Positions 11,226 to 22,780 of a stretch of DNA of 64,000 nt are shown here, piece by piece. The notes below the pieces were generated by a model, which worked only from the letters and a program-made list of their open reading frames with translations, was not told where the DNA came from and did not search any database. The position numbers were made by a program, and so were the translations under genes. Every line of letters starts with the position of its first letter. Within the stretch, counting starts at the first letter, position 1. The DNA is taken from assembly GCA_947846985.1 (NCBI GenBank), contig CANTUZ010000001.1, forward strand, positions 35,240,727-35,304,726. Direction: 5' to 3'. The stretch comes from Fratercula arctica (taxonomy: Eukaryota; Chordata; Aves; Charadriiformes; Alcidae).

Positions 11226-13200
11226 CATAGAATCGTAGAATGGTTTGGGTTGGAAGGGACCCTAAAGATCATCTAGTCCCAACCCCCCTGACATGGGCAG
11301 GGACACCTCCCACTAGACCAGGCTGCTCAAAGCTTCATCCAGCCTGGCCTTGAACACTTCCAGGGATAGGGCAACCACAACTTCCCTGGGCAACCTGTTT
11401 CTCTGCCTCACCACCCTCCCAGTAAAGAATTTCTTCCTGATATCCAATCTAAATCTACCCACCTTCAGTTTGAAACCATCACCCCCTGTCCTATCACTAC
11501 AATCCCTGATAAAGAGTCCCTCCCCATCCTTCCTGTAGGCCCCCTTTAGGTACTGGAAGGCTGCTATAAGGTCTCCCCAGAGCCTTCTCTTCTCCAGGCT
11601 GAACAACCCCAACTCTCTCAGCCTGTCCTCATAGCTTAGGTGCTCCAGCATTCTGATCACCTTTGTGGCCCTCTGCTGGACCCATTCCAACAGGTCCATG
11701 TCCTTGTGGTGAGGAATCCAGAGCTGGATGCAGTACTCCAGGTGGGGTCTTACCAGAGCAGAGTAGTGGGGCAGAATCACCTCCCTCAACCTGCTGGCCA
11801 TGCTTCTTTTTATGTAGCCCAGGATGCGGTTGGCTTTCTGGGCTGCAAGCGCACACTGACAGCTCATGTTGAGCTTCTCGTCCACCAGCACCCCCAAGTC
11901 CTTCTCCTCAGGGCTGCTCTCAAGCCATTCTCCGCTTAACTTGTATTTGTGCCTGGGATTGCCATGACCCATGTGCAGGACCTTGCACTAGGCCTTGTTG
12001 ACCTTCATGAGGTTTGCATGGGCCCACCTCTCAAGCCTGTCGAGGTCCCTCTGGATGGCATCCCTTCCCTCCAGCATGTCGACTGCACCACTCAGCTTGG
12101 TGTCGTTTTCAAACTTACTGAGGGTGCATTCAATCCCACTGTCAATGTCACCAACAAAGATGTTAAACAGCAGTGGTCCCAGTAGCAACCCCTGAAGGAC
12201 GCCACTCATCATTGGTTTCCACTTGGACATCAAGGCGTTGACCACAAGTCTTTGAGTGTGACCATCCAGCAAATGCCTTATCCACTAAGTAGTCCACCTG
12301 TCAAATCCATGTCTCTCCAATTTAGATGTTGTGCAGGACAGTGTGCTTTGCACAAGTCCGGGTAGATGATGTCAGTTGCTCTTTCTTTATCCATCAATGC
12401 TGTATCCCTGTCATAGAAGGTCACAAAATTTTTCAGACATGATTTGCCCTTAGTGAAGCAATGTTGGCTGTCACCAATCACCTCCTTATTTTCCATGTGC
12501 CTTAGCGTAGTTTCCAGAAGGATCTCCTCCATGATCTTGCCGGGTGTAGAGGTGAGAGTGACCAGCATGTAGTTACCTGGCTTTTCCTTTTTTCCCTTTT
12601 TCAAAAATGGGGGTTATGTTTCCCCTTTTCCAGTCAGTGGGAACTTCACTGGACTGCCACGACTTCTCAAATATGATCATAGTGGTTTATCAACTTCATT
12701 TGCCAGTTCTTTCAGGACTCGTGGATACATCTCATCAGGTCACATGATTTTCGGGTTCCTCAGAAAGTCTCGAACCTCATCTCCTTTTACAGTGGGCAGT
12801 TTTTCTCCCAGTCCCTGCCTTTGTCTTCTGCAATTTAGGTGTTGTGGCCAGAGTCCTTGCTGGTGAAGAGTAAGGCAAAAAACCTCATTGAGTACCTCAG
12901 CCTTTCACATATCCTGGGTAACCAAGTGTCTTATTTCCTTCCAGAGAGGGCCCACATTTTCCCTAGTCTTCCTTTTACCACTGACGTACCTATAGAAGCT
13001 TTTCTTGTTGCCCTTGACGTCCCTGGACAGATTTAATTCTGTCTGGGCTGTAGCTTTCCTAACCTGATCCCTGACTGTTCAGGCAATTTCTCTGTATTCC
13101 TCCCAGACTATCTGTCCTTGCTTCCACCCTCTGTAGGCTTCCTTTTTGTGTTTGAGTTTGCCCAGGAGCTGAGACATCTGAGAAGACTTGTTTTGTCTCT
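11226..13200 (-). mobile_element. CR1 LINE, 5'-truncated, ~2 kb
   Basis: CR1 is the dominant avian non-LTR retrotransposon, copied by target-primed reverse transcription and usually 5'-truncated. On +, the copy starts with its 3' end: two octamer tail units (catagaatcgtagaatg), then the CR1 3' UTR block (ggttggaagggacc, atcatctagtcc). It continues through the C-terminal domain, reverse transcriptase and the linker upstream of it. The 5' boundary near 13165-13200 is approximate. It is about 2 kb against about 4.5 kb for a full CR1. The 26-27 bp minisatellite abuts its 3' end. Confidence 0.93.
11313..12604 (-). pseudogene. CR1 ORF2 remnant (reverse transcriptase and C-terminal domain)
   Basis: On the minus strand the reading runs from RT motifs (PGNYMLVTLTS, KGKSC) through [16 protein letters not shown], then the catalytic box, then the conserved CR1 C-terminal region ([34 protein letters not shown]) to a TAG stop. 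The catalytic box, FADD in active CR1-type RTs, reads FEND at 12102-12113, so one aspartate is lost. A TAG at 11988-11990 interrupts the frame with no shift and replaces a Lys codon by comparison with the sibling copies. Small deletions around 12300-12350 shift the frame in the RT palm. The remaining C-terminal frame (11313-11972) is open for 219 codons. It is certainly non-functional. Confidence 0.92.
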
Positions 13201-14528
13201 TAGTGTTTCATTAAGAAAATTTACCACAAAGCCACAGTAGAATCACTTTTCATGTTCTAAAGGATGCAGCAGATATGTATAGGTAAAATTAGGTAAGATC
13301 TTATTTTGATTTTTTTCTTCTGGTAAATTTCTGTCTTCTACAAAATTTCTGTCATAATGTGCACGTCAATTGGCCTTGCTAATCCAGAAGCAAAGGGCTA
13401 ATCTGAAATGCAGCTGTAATATAGTGACAATAGATTTTAATTTCATTTAATTAAATACCAGGTTAAAGAGAGGTCCAAAAGGTGCGTCTGTTTCTAAGAC
13501 AGCCTTGTTCGTTTGACAGTCACTGATGGATAATGTGAAGGTGACTGGAGGAAGCTGCATCTACCTGTAAACAAGCTAGAACTTCTCTTTACTAACCATT
13601 AGGTTGTAACACAAGGACTTTGGCTTTCCTCCAGTACCTGAGGAAAGCTCTTTCGATGGGTAACTTCAATGGTTAGTACATCTGGGTCCTCAGAGGCACT
13701 CTATGGATACACCACTACTTGTACTAGTATGAAATGATATTTTAAAACAACAGTTTGAATTATATAAAAAAAAATATACAGAGCTTCTATCACTGTTGCT
13801 AGTACCTGGTACTTTTAAGTAAAAAATTCAACTGAAAAGTTCATAATGATGCTTTATTCTTGTAAATGTTCCATTTTGTCCAACACAGAAGCAGAGGATA
13901 CAAAGTTGTATTAGGAATCTGAATTATATGAGAAAGGTAGAACTGAGGGTTATTTTGGTTTACATTTATTTCTACCGATATACATCATGTGCAGCTTACT
14001 AAATACTAGTGATAGCCAATGCTATCTGAAGTCTGTCTTTGTTGTTGTTACCAGGGAAAGAACTATGCTATCAGAAATTATTAAGGTACATAATTTAACT
14101 GTGGTAATTTGTTGGGATGATAATCAGGAATGAGTCAGTGTTTGAGAGTTTGGATCACCATTGTAACAACTCCTCTTCTCACAGTCCTGCTCCCTGCGAG
14201 CACCTGCAAATATCTGAACCTTTGGTGGAGCAAGGGAGGAGTGTGAATATGGGGGGACAGGGAGAGGCTTCAAAGCCTGTCTTTATCTTCTCCTTACCCA
14301 AATATCTGCCTAGAGAGGTCTGGGGAATATGAAGGAGAGGTATGGAGGTGGTGGGGAGGAAAACGTTGTTATAGAAGTATAAAGGAGCTGGCTACTAATG
14401 CTGGGCACAAAACCATTCTGGGCAGAAATGCAGTTCCATTTTATTGACATAGTAGCAAGCTTAATGACCTTAGCATTATGTAGCCCTGAATACAGTTAGA
14501 GGCATAATATTACCAAAGGTAAAAGTGT

Positions 14529-14616
14529 TTATGTAGATATACTTATTGATATATATACACATCTTCGTGGTTATAGCTGAATATGTGTAGATATACTCAT
14601 CATGTATATACACATA
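14529..14616. repeat. Imperfect local duplication
   Basis: Two copies of a block containing TGTAGATATACT followed by TATATACACAT lie at 14529-14563 and 14582-14616. A local duplication of AT-rich sequence is the simplest explanation. Confidence 0.55.
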
Positions 14617-16299
14617 CGAGCCCATATTCCTTTAAGTGCAGAAAACAGGCCTGATACCTACATCAAACAGGAGTATTTCTCAATATGCACAACCATAGCT
14701 GGTACTTTTGATAAGATGTTAAGTCCAACGGGATGGGAACAGAAGAGAAGGGCTACGTAGCTATGATCCATTGCTCTGGATCGTCTCTGTAGTGACAGAA
14801 TAGCAGCGTATCACAGCTTGTAAAAAAACTTAAAATGCGCAGAGAGCATTTGAAGAAAACATCAGCTAAGTCTGTCTTTTCAAATGTTACTACTTACAGA
14901 AAGTCACCAGTGTGATAAGAATTTAAAATCCTATTAGGCAATTGAGATTTTTTTTCCTGTAATTTGACATGAAAGTCTTTTTGTTAGTGGCTTTCATATT
15001 GTATTAGCTATAAAGAGCGAATGAAGAAATAGGCTCTGGCTGCTAGCCAAGTCTGCGATGCAGTCCTACCACAATAAATTCCAGGGTGAATGGCAGAAGC
15101 ATGCAAATGAGCTAAGAACTCAGATAAGCAGACGTAGCACAGACAAGCTGATAGGAAAGTGCAACTTTAACCTCCCATTTCCGCTATGACAAAATTACTT
15201 GAAATTTGGGGGGCAGAGCACTGGGTCAGAGCCAGATTTTATCCTTTAGCCTCTTATGTGGACTCAAATACTTCTTTAGCAGGTTGGACAATACCTGTTC
15301 CACCTAATTAAGGATCATTCTTACATAAATCCTTTTCTTTTCCCAGTTCACGGGTATAATTTCGTCTTGCAATTGTAATTTGCTTCAGACGGCTTACTGT
15401 CTAATATTTCTATTTTCTTAGAAATCTCAGATATTTAGTATAATAGTGTATCTTAGCACCTCTCAATCCCTCTTCATGTGTGCAAAAAGAGAATAAAATT
15501 TCTGCATTGTCTAAATTAGGCTTCACAATGAAGTATCTTCTTTTTAAAGAATAAATGGAAGGAGAGAACCAAAAGATTATGATTCCAGTTAGTACACCTA
15601 TCTAGAGAAAGGCCTAACTGGAAGAGAAAATCCATATCTAATTAAATAAAAAAAAAAAAGGCAGAGCAAATTATATGTGAAGAAAAAGAAAAAAAAAGTG
15701 AATGTGTATATTTACATATCTAATGGTTAATGAAAACATCTAGTCGTGGGTGTGTGTGGGGGGGTGTGTCTGTTTTCCTGGGAGGGGTTTGGTGCAATGG
15801 ATTGCAGCAGTTATAAAGGCTCTTCCTCCTACAGCCTACAACAGAAATTCAAAGTTTAAATGGCATAATGAAGAGATTTATGCAATTCAATTGTGGTGTC
15901 ACTAAAGCTTAACATAAAATTATACTGCTGAAAGTGAAAAGAGCTCAGAGGAGACAGCAGCCAGCATTTATCCGGTAATCAAGGTACAGTACTGATAGTG
16001 CTATGAATGCACGATACAGGCCAAGTATTGCAAAAGCATTTCCTCTTCTTTATGTGCTTTCAAAAATAACAGATTTAAAATACTACTGTATAGTGAAAAA
16101 ATCAAAGAAGTATGCACATATACAATAAAATTTTCTAAATTCTGTTTTTTAATGGCTTTGAAGTTATTTTCTAGTTGACTATAAAGTTGACTCAACATAT
16201 AAAGTTGACATCCTATATAAATCAAATTTGAGCACTGTATTTGAGTATTTGTTGCCGATGACTGAAAGTACCGATCTGGATGAAGTTGACTTGCAGCCT

Positions 16300-16400
16300 G
16301 TTCATGGCTTTCCCAGTAATTAACCTGGTGAACCGCAAATTGTTTTCAAGTGCCTCAGTGTCCCCATTTCTAAAATGAGGATAATGGTTCTCATGAAGAT
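16300..16400 (+). repeat. MIR/CORE-SINE-like relic
   Basis: The stretch around 16352-16386 reads GCCTCAGTGTCCCCATTTCT followed by AAAATGAGGATAATGG. This closely follows the conserved block of the MIR-type tRNA-derived SINEs (cctcagtttcc-ccatctgtaaaatggggataat). Flanking parts are eroded. MIR elements are ancient and shared by amniotes. Confidence 0.5.
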
Positions 16401-17519
16401 ATATGACTGAAAAGCACAACTGAAACCCTAGATACAGTAATATGCGATTTGAATGAAAGAGACTACCAGAAATGAGAAAGAATAAAAAAATATTTGTAAT
16501 TATGTTACCAGGAAAAATCACTACTGGATTTGAGTTAAATTCTGGTTAGTCACTGGGCTTTCTGTTTTAGCATCTTCAAGACCAGAACATTTGTGTTAAA
16601 TTATGTTAATTAACAGCTACCTGATCTAAACTGCTGGTTATAGTTTGGTTTTGTTTTTGTTTTTTTTTTTTTAACATAGAAATGCCTATATATTTATAAA
16701 TATGTACATGCTAGGGGCTAGCAGAAATTAACTATGAAATATAATGCAAAATAGAAGTGTGGGAAAGGAGAGAAAACACATGCAAGAGAAAGCTCATGCA
16801 TCAAAGTAAAACTGAACTTTTTTCAAAGCACTTTAATATATATATTATTTTCCAAGATACAGAACTTCAAAGCCTTTGGTGAAAATGTAGATAAATAGAT
16901 TATTTTTATGCTGCTGAAGTGACTCATCATTTCAAAAACAATTGTGATGTTTTTATGGATTTCCATCTCAAATTACTTGAATTCTGTCTTATAAAAGATA
17001 TGTTCCTTTTATCTACATTATTTTTATCTTCTCACTGAACAGAAAAAAAAAAAAACCCTACTTTATAATCACCTACAGTACATTGTTTGATGTCATCACT
17101 AGACCACTCAACAAATGTAGAAAGGTATGATTACTGCAGCATATGAAAGACAGATGATAGTCACTACAATGATTTTTACTTATCTGAAAGCAAATAAAAC
17201 ATAAAAAGTAGAATAATTTTGTTTTTAATGATTTTATTACAATCTTGGAACAAATCTGGAGGCTCCAGATTTTGTTAGTTGGATTGTTATTGTTACATGG
17301 CAACTATAGGAATTGATTTTACAACCTTTTCTATTTGAAAGTCTGGCAACTATGCTCTTTTTCTCTGTACTAAAACTCACTGTTTGGTGCCATGAGTAGC
17401 ACCCAACACTTACTACATCTTGAGACGCACTTTTCATTAGCTAGAAAAGTTAACTGGCAATTAATGTTAAAGGTAATACAGATCTGAGGCTTGAACCTGA
17501 CAGACCCACCTATTCAAGT

Positions 17520-17592
17520 GGAAATTAAGCACCTGATTCCTCCTGACATCAGTGGGATATAGGTACCAGAATACCTTTGAGAATCTGGCTTT
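17520..17592 (+). repeat. Ancient amniote repeat relic
   Basis: It contains GACATCAGTGGGATATAGGT and ATACCTTTGAGAATCTGG. This resembles a block I recall as very common in turtle and crocodilian DNA (gacttcagtgggagttaggtgcctaaatacctttgaggatctggg). The family name is not certain; diverged and short. Confidence 0.4.
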
Positions 17593-18715
17593 GGCATTTT
17601 AGGGGACTGCTTTCTTGTTTAGGATGTGTGATTCCACATGCCATTAGGTTTTACAAAGTAATAAATTGGGAGAACAATCACAGCTTTAGTTTTCCTTATT
17701 GTTTCGGATATTTTGGTGTGCCTATTTACATGATGCTGCCATGTATTGCATGGTATCATTTCCTCTATAAACACTATTTTAATAACCCAGAATGTTTTTG
17801 ATAAAAGTATTTAAAATATATCTCCAGATAAATGGTATCTTCCCAATATATTATAATGCTTCGAAGAGATAGCAAGCATGAGTGCTAGCAGAAGCTTTCA
17901 AACTTACTATAATAGATCCAAGTAATGACAGTTCTCTCAAAACATATTTTTCATTAAAATCCTCTATATAGTTTGTGGAGAATATTACATTCAGAATCAC
18001 ACTCCCCACTTCAAAAAAACAGGCATCATCATGCCACAGGAGAATACAACAAAAAAAGATATTTCCATAAAAATCAAAACAAACAAACAATCCCCCCCAA
18101 AACACTGATAAAAAAATCCTCCTCTACTTCCCAAATCTTTATCAAGGGAAGATATTCACATGGTTATTATCATTTCCTTCTAGAAATATGGATAAAATCT
18201 TTTAAGAAATTTTATTCATATTGCTATTCTTCCAAGCACAATAGGTAAAAAAAACCTTCAATTACCTACTATTCACAATATTAGCAAAATTGATATTTAT
18301 AGCAAATGCATGGGCGCAATCTAGATCTGAATATGACATCTTGTCACAGTATACCACTTGCATCAAAAATGCTTTTATTGACAGTTTCACTTGCTTTCTG
18401 AGTTCATCTTTTTTCTTTATAATCTCGGAAAAATCCCCACTGAAAAAAAGAACAGTATAAAACCGTCTGAAAAATTAGTAAAATGCTCTGAGATGATCCA
18501 CCTGCTTTAAAGCTGAAGATATATTAACGTTTATATAATCAGCTTTCTGAAGGAAAACTTCAAAGCTTCCGAGCTACCTGCAAAACAGCAGTGCCTGTGG
18601 CAGTGGGGTGAGGAGAAGGGGAGAGGATTGACAGGAAGAAGGACAGATGGCAGGTGCGAAAAGGAATTACAGGCTTTATCTGCCTCATGGTTAAACTTAG
18701 CCGTATTTACTACTT

Positions 18716-18734
18716 AAAAAAAAAAAAAAAAAAA
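18716..18734. repeat. A19 homopolymer
   Basis: Uninterrupted A run. The sequence upstream shows no processed-gene-like open frame, so it is not taken as a retrocopy tail. Confidence 0.8.
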
Positions 18735-19547
18735 TCAAGAGAAATGGATGCTGCTGTTGTTTTTGTCATGTATCGTAACTATTTAATAAGGACTACTTGC
18801 TCTGAGCTCTTTGTGGATCTTTGTGATAAGGGCATAAGAGAAAGAAAACGTCTTCCACCACCCACTCAACTTGCAGTCCCCATTTTGGCACAGCTGCAAG
18901 CACCCTGCTCTATGAAAAGGAAGAGTTTTGTCCTAGAGAGCACTCTCTCTTATCCCCTCGGAGAAAAAAAATCATAATTTATCTCTCTTCCGTATAGCGC
19001 CTGCTGCATCTTGGTGTAATGACTCTCTTGTCTTGGTGGGTGAAGAAGTGAAAGGAAGCATTGCCCGACAGGGAGGAGAGGCACCAACCCTCCCCCCCCC
19101 CCCAGCTCCCTTGAAGGAAGGATGTTCTGCTTTACATCTGGCTGGGGCCTCTGCCTTAGGCATACATTTCCCCTCTGTGAGCGAGCTGAGTTGGTGGTGA
19201 GGCAGACTTTGTTTCAGAGATTTACCACTGAAATCACAATCATCAAATAAGAGCACAGCTTTGAACAACATGCACTCAAAAGCTTCTTTTTATATTGCAT
19301 GTTTTTGCAGCTGGTGCTTACACAAAGAAAGACGCAGAGAATAATAGGAATATCCTTTGGTGACTTGTGTATTTGCGTGTATTCCTGGGGTGGGCTTCAT
19401 AGAGCACCATTCATTAACACAGCCCAAGTGGTTTTAAAAAATGGCAGTACAGCCATTTTTTAATTGATACTTATTTTTAATCTAGATGTCTTTTGTATCC
19501 TCTCCTGGTGAAATAAGGCTTATGTTTTGGGTGGACTGAAGATTTCT

Positions 19548-19632
19548 GAGCCAGTTCCTCAGCTGGCCTAGTTAAAGCCCATTTACATGAAGTCAATGGT
19601 GCTAAGCCAATTTGCACCAGCTGTGAAGCCAG
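19548..19632 (+). repeat. Ancient palindromic amniote repeat
   Basis: The block reads GAGCCAGTTCCTCAGCTGG, then TGAAGTCAATGG, then TTTGCACCAGCTG. The two ends form an imperfect inverted repeat (CAGCTGGcct... against ...tgcaCCAGCTG) around the central GAAGTCAATGG. I recall the same arrangement from a highly abundant ancient repeat in reptiles and birds. Its palindromic layout suggests a non-autonomous DNA element, but I cannot name it. Confidence 0.45.
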
Positions 19633-20150
19633 GCCTCCATGTATTTGTATTCATAGGAGTGAATGCCTGATGCAGTTTTGATTGGTGATTGAATACTGCC
19701 AGGTTCTAAAACACTGGGTTCTCATTAATCACAGCAGAGATGATTATTACTTGAGGCTTGATTCAGGCTCTCTTAAATAATTTCTAAATTGTAATTTGGT
19801 CAGATCTAGGCACTTAAAGGTGTGTCTGTATAGATAAGGGCAGTCAAATACACATATTTTGCCCAGGATGCTGAACTGGCTGGAAATGTACAGCTGTGGT
19901 CATAGGTACTGCGTCCTGCACCATGTTTGGGCAGCATGGTGCCCTACCTTGCAATAAGGTTGCACAAATTTACAGCATAGCTTCTGAACCACATCTACTT
20001 TGTGCAGGTCAAGCATGCAGTGAGGATAGACTAAAGAAGTATCTATTTGCATTTCATAGAATCATAGAATCTTCATGGTTGGAAAGGACCTTTGAGATCA
20101 TCAAGTCCAACCATACACACGAAAAAAAAACAAACCTACAATCTCTGTCA

Positions 20151-22761
20151 CTAGAGCATGCCCTGAAGGGCCAAATCTACACGTTTCTTAAATACCTCTA
20201 GGGATGGTGACACAACCACCTCCCTGGGCAGGCTGTTCCAGTGCCTGACCACTCTTTCAGTAAAGTCATTCTTCCTAATATCTAATTTAAACCTCCCCTG
20301 CCACAGCTTCAGACCATTTGCTCTGGTCCTGTCATTATTCACCTGGGAGAAGAGGCCAACACCCACCCCTCCACAACCTCCTTTCAGGTAGCTGTAGAGG
20401 GCAATGAGGTCTCTCCTCAGCCTCCTCTTCTCCAAACTAAACATGCCCAGTTCCCTCAGCCTCTCCTCATATGACGTGGTCTCCAGACCCCTCACCAGCT
20501 TGGTAGCTCTCCTCTGGACACGCTCCAGCACTTCAGTGTCCCTCTTGTACAGAGGGGCCCAGAACTGAACACAGCACTCGAGGTGAGGCCTCACTCACCA
20601 GTGCCGAGCACAGAGGCACGATCATTTCCCTGCTCCTGCTGGCCACGCTATTCCTGATACAAGCCAGAATGCTGTTGGCCTTCTTGGCCACCTGGGCACA
20701 CTGCTGGCTCATGTTAAGCTGGCCGTCCACCAGCACCCCCAGGTCCTTTTCTGCTGGGCAGCTTTCCAGCCACTCTTCCCCAAGCCTGTAGCGTTGCTTG
20801 GGGTTGTTGTGACCGAAATGCAGGACCCACCACTTGGCCTTATTAAGCCTCATACAATTGGCCTTGGCCTATCGATCCAGCCTGTCCAGGTCCCTCTGTA
20901 GAGCCTTCCTACCCTCCATCAGATCAACACTCCCACCTAGTTTGGTGTTGTCTGCAAACTCACTGAGGGTGCACTCAATCCCCTCATCCAGATCATTGAT
21001 AAAGATGTTAAACAAAACTAGCCCCAGAACTGAGCCCTGAGGGACACCACTGGTGACTGGCCACCAAGACGATTTCACCCCATTAATCACAACTCTCTGG
21101 GCATGGCCATCCAGCCAGTTTTTAACCCAGAGAAGAGTACACTTGTCTATGCCAGGATTTGCCAGTTTCTCCAGGAGAATAGTGTTGGGGATGGTGTCAA
21201 AGACCTTACCAAAGTCCAGATAGACAATGTCCACAGCCTTCCCTGCATCCAGAAGGTGGGTCACATAGTCACAGAAGGAGATCAGGTTGGTTAAGCAGGA
21301 CCTCCCTTTCCTAAACTCATGCTGGCTGGCCCTGATCCCTTGGCTGCCCTGCACTTGCCGTGAGAGCTCACTCAAGATGATCCTCTCCATGATCTTTCCT
21401 GGTACCAAGGTCAGGCTGACAGGCCTGTAGTTCCCCGGATCCTCCTTCCAACCCTTCTTGTAGATGGGCGTCACATTAGCCACCCTCCAGTCATCTGGTA
21501 CCTCCCCTGTTGACCAAGATTGTTGATAAATCATGGAGAGAGGCTGGGTGAGCTCTCCTGCCAGCTTCCTGAGTACTCTTGGGTGAATCCCATCTGGCCC
21601 CCTAGACTTTTGTGCATCTAGGTGCAGAAGCATATCATTGACTACTTCCTCCTGGATTATGGGTGGGTTGTTCTCCTCTCCATCCTTATCTTCCAGCTAC
21701 GGAGGCTGAACATCCTGGGGATGGCTGGTCTGTCTATTGAAGATGGAGGCAAAGTTGGCATTAAGTATCTCAGCCTTCTCCTCGTCCTTGGTTGCAACTT
21801 TCCCCCCCGCATCCAGTAAGGGATGGAGATTCTCCCTGGCTCTCTTTTTGTTGATGTATTTATAAAAACTTTTTTTGTTGTCCTTAATGTTAGTGGTCAA
21901 GTTGAGCTCCAGCTGGGCTTTTGCCTTCCTAATTTTCTCTCTGTATAACCTAATGAGATCTCTGTACTCCTCCTGATTTGCCTGTCCCTTCTTCCAAAGG
22001 TGGTAAACCCTCCTTCTATTCCTAAGTCCCATCAGAAGTTCCTTATTCATCCAGACTGGCCATTTCCCCTGCCCTTTAAACTTGCAACACTTGGGAACAG
22101 CCTGCTCCCGGGCCTTTAAGATTTCCTTCTTGAAGAGTGTCCAGCCTTCCTGGAGCCCTTTGCCCTTCAGGACTATCTCCCAAGGGACTCTGTCAACCAG
22201 TGTTCTGAACAGGCTAAAGTCCACCCTCCGTAAGTCCATGGTGGAGGTTTTGCTAACCCCCCTCCTTACATCACTACAAATTGAAAACTTGACCATTTCA
22301 TGATCACTAAACCCAAGACGACCTCCGACCACCACATCTCCCACTAGTCCTTCTCTGTTTGTGAACAGTAGGTCTAGCGAGGGACCTCCCCTGGTAGGCT
22401 CACCTACCAGTTGTGTCAGGAAGTTACCTTCCATGCACTCGAGGAACCTCCTAGCTTGCCTGCTCTCTGCTGTGTTATATTTCCAGCAGATACCCGGCAG
22501 CTTGAAGTCCCCAACCAGAACAAGGGCTGGCGATTGAGAGAATTCAGCCAACTACTTATAGAATACTTCATCTGTCTCCTCATCCTGGTTGGGTGGTCTA
22601 TAGCATACTCCCAGCACAAGATCTCCCTTATTTGCATTCCCCTTCATCCTTACCCATAAACACTCAACTTTATCATCACTGGAATATAGCTCTATACAAA
22701 CAAAACATTCCCTAATGTACAGAGCCACATTCCCTAATTGTACAGAGTCATTCCCTAACAT
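20151..22761 (-). pseudogene. CR1 ORF2 pseudogene (endonuclease, RT, C-terminal domain)
   Basis: One minus-strand frame runs from 22761 to about 20600 with only three interruptions, all TAG: 22552-22554, 21697-21699 and 20869-20871. The last is a Trp position, judging from the aligned sibling copies. A 4-bp GTGA microduplication near 20592-20600 then shifts the frame; the C-terminus continues at 20594-20151. Endonuclease motifs visible are VALYIRE, GVCYRPP, GDFKLPGICW and GFSDHEMV. The last keeps the SDH motif with its catalytic histidine, but the usual Asn of GDFN is Lys here. RT motifs include [27 protein letters not shown] and [17 protein letters not shown]. The catalytic box at 20947-20958 reads FADN instead of FADD. 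It is inactive but close to full coding over its length. Confidence 0.95.
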
Positions 22762-22780
22762 TCCCTAATGTACAGAGCCA
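22706..22780 (-). repeat. Tandem triplication at the 5' end of the CR1 copy
   Basis: Three copies of a 21-22 bp unit (CATTCCCTAATGTACAGAGC-like on +) lie at 22706-22727, 22728-22748 and 22759-22780, with a 10-bp partial copy at 22749-22758. The unit encodes the VALYIRE segment of the CR1 endonuclease on the minus strand. The array coincides with the 5' truncation point of the element. Confidence 0.85.

Larger units (their letters stand above)
13201..20054. other. AT-rich non-coding stretch with ancient repeat relics
   Basis: No gene is identifiable. Relics are listed separately at 16300-16400, 17520-17592 and 19548-19632. An imperfect duplication of about 35 bp, offset by about 53 bp, lies at 14529-14616. 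An A19 run lies at 18716-18734 and a C12 run at 19092-19103. The segment 18560-19280 is somewhat less AT-rich than its surroundings but shows no exon structure. Open frames here are all shorter than 110 codons and unconvincing. Confidence 0.6.
20055..22780 (-). mobile_element. CR1 LINE, ~2.7 kb, best-preserved copy
   Basis: On + the 3' end comes first, with octamer units (catagaatcatagaat) at 20055-20070 and the CR1 3' UTR block (ggttggaaaggacctttgagatcat). Then follow the C-terminal domain, reverse transcriptase, linker and part of the apurinic-type endonuclease, all in CR1 order. It is 5'-truncated within the endonuclease at about 22730-22780, where the terminal segment is repeated (see 22706-22780). 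Its reading frame needs very few repairs, which suggests it is younger than most copies here. Confidence 0.95.

Noticed and set aside
11640..11939. Plus-strand open frames inside CR1 copies (also 20834-21040, 22082-22303, 57043-57468)
   Set aside because: Antisense shadows of CR1 ORF2.
18716..18734. A19 run as tail of a processed pseudogene
   Set aside because: Upstream sequence has no open frame or flanking direct repeat that would indicate a retrocopy.
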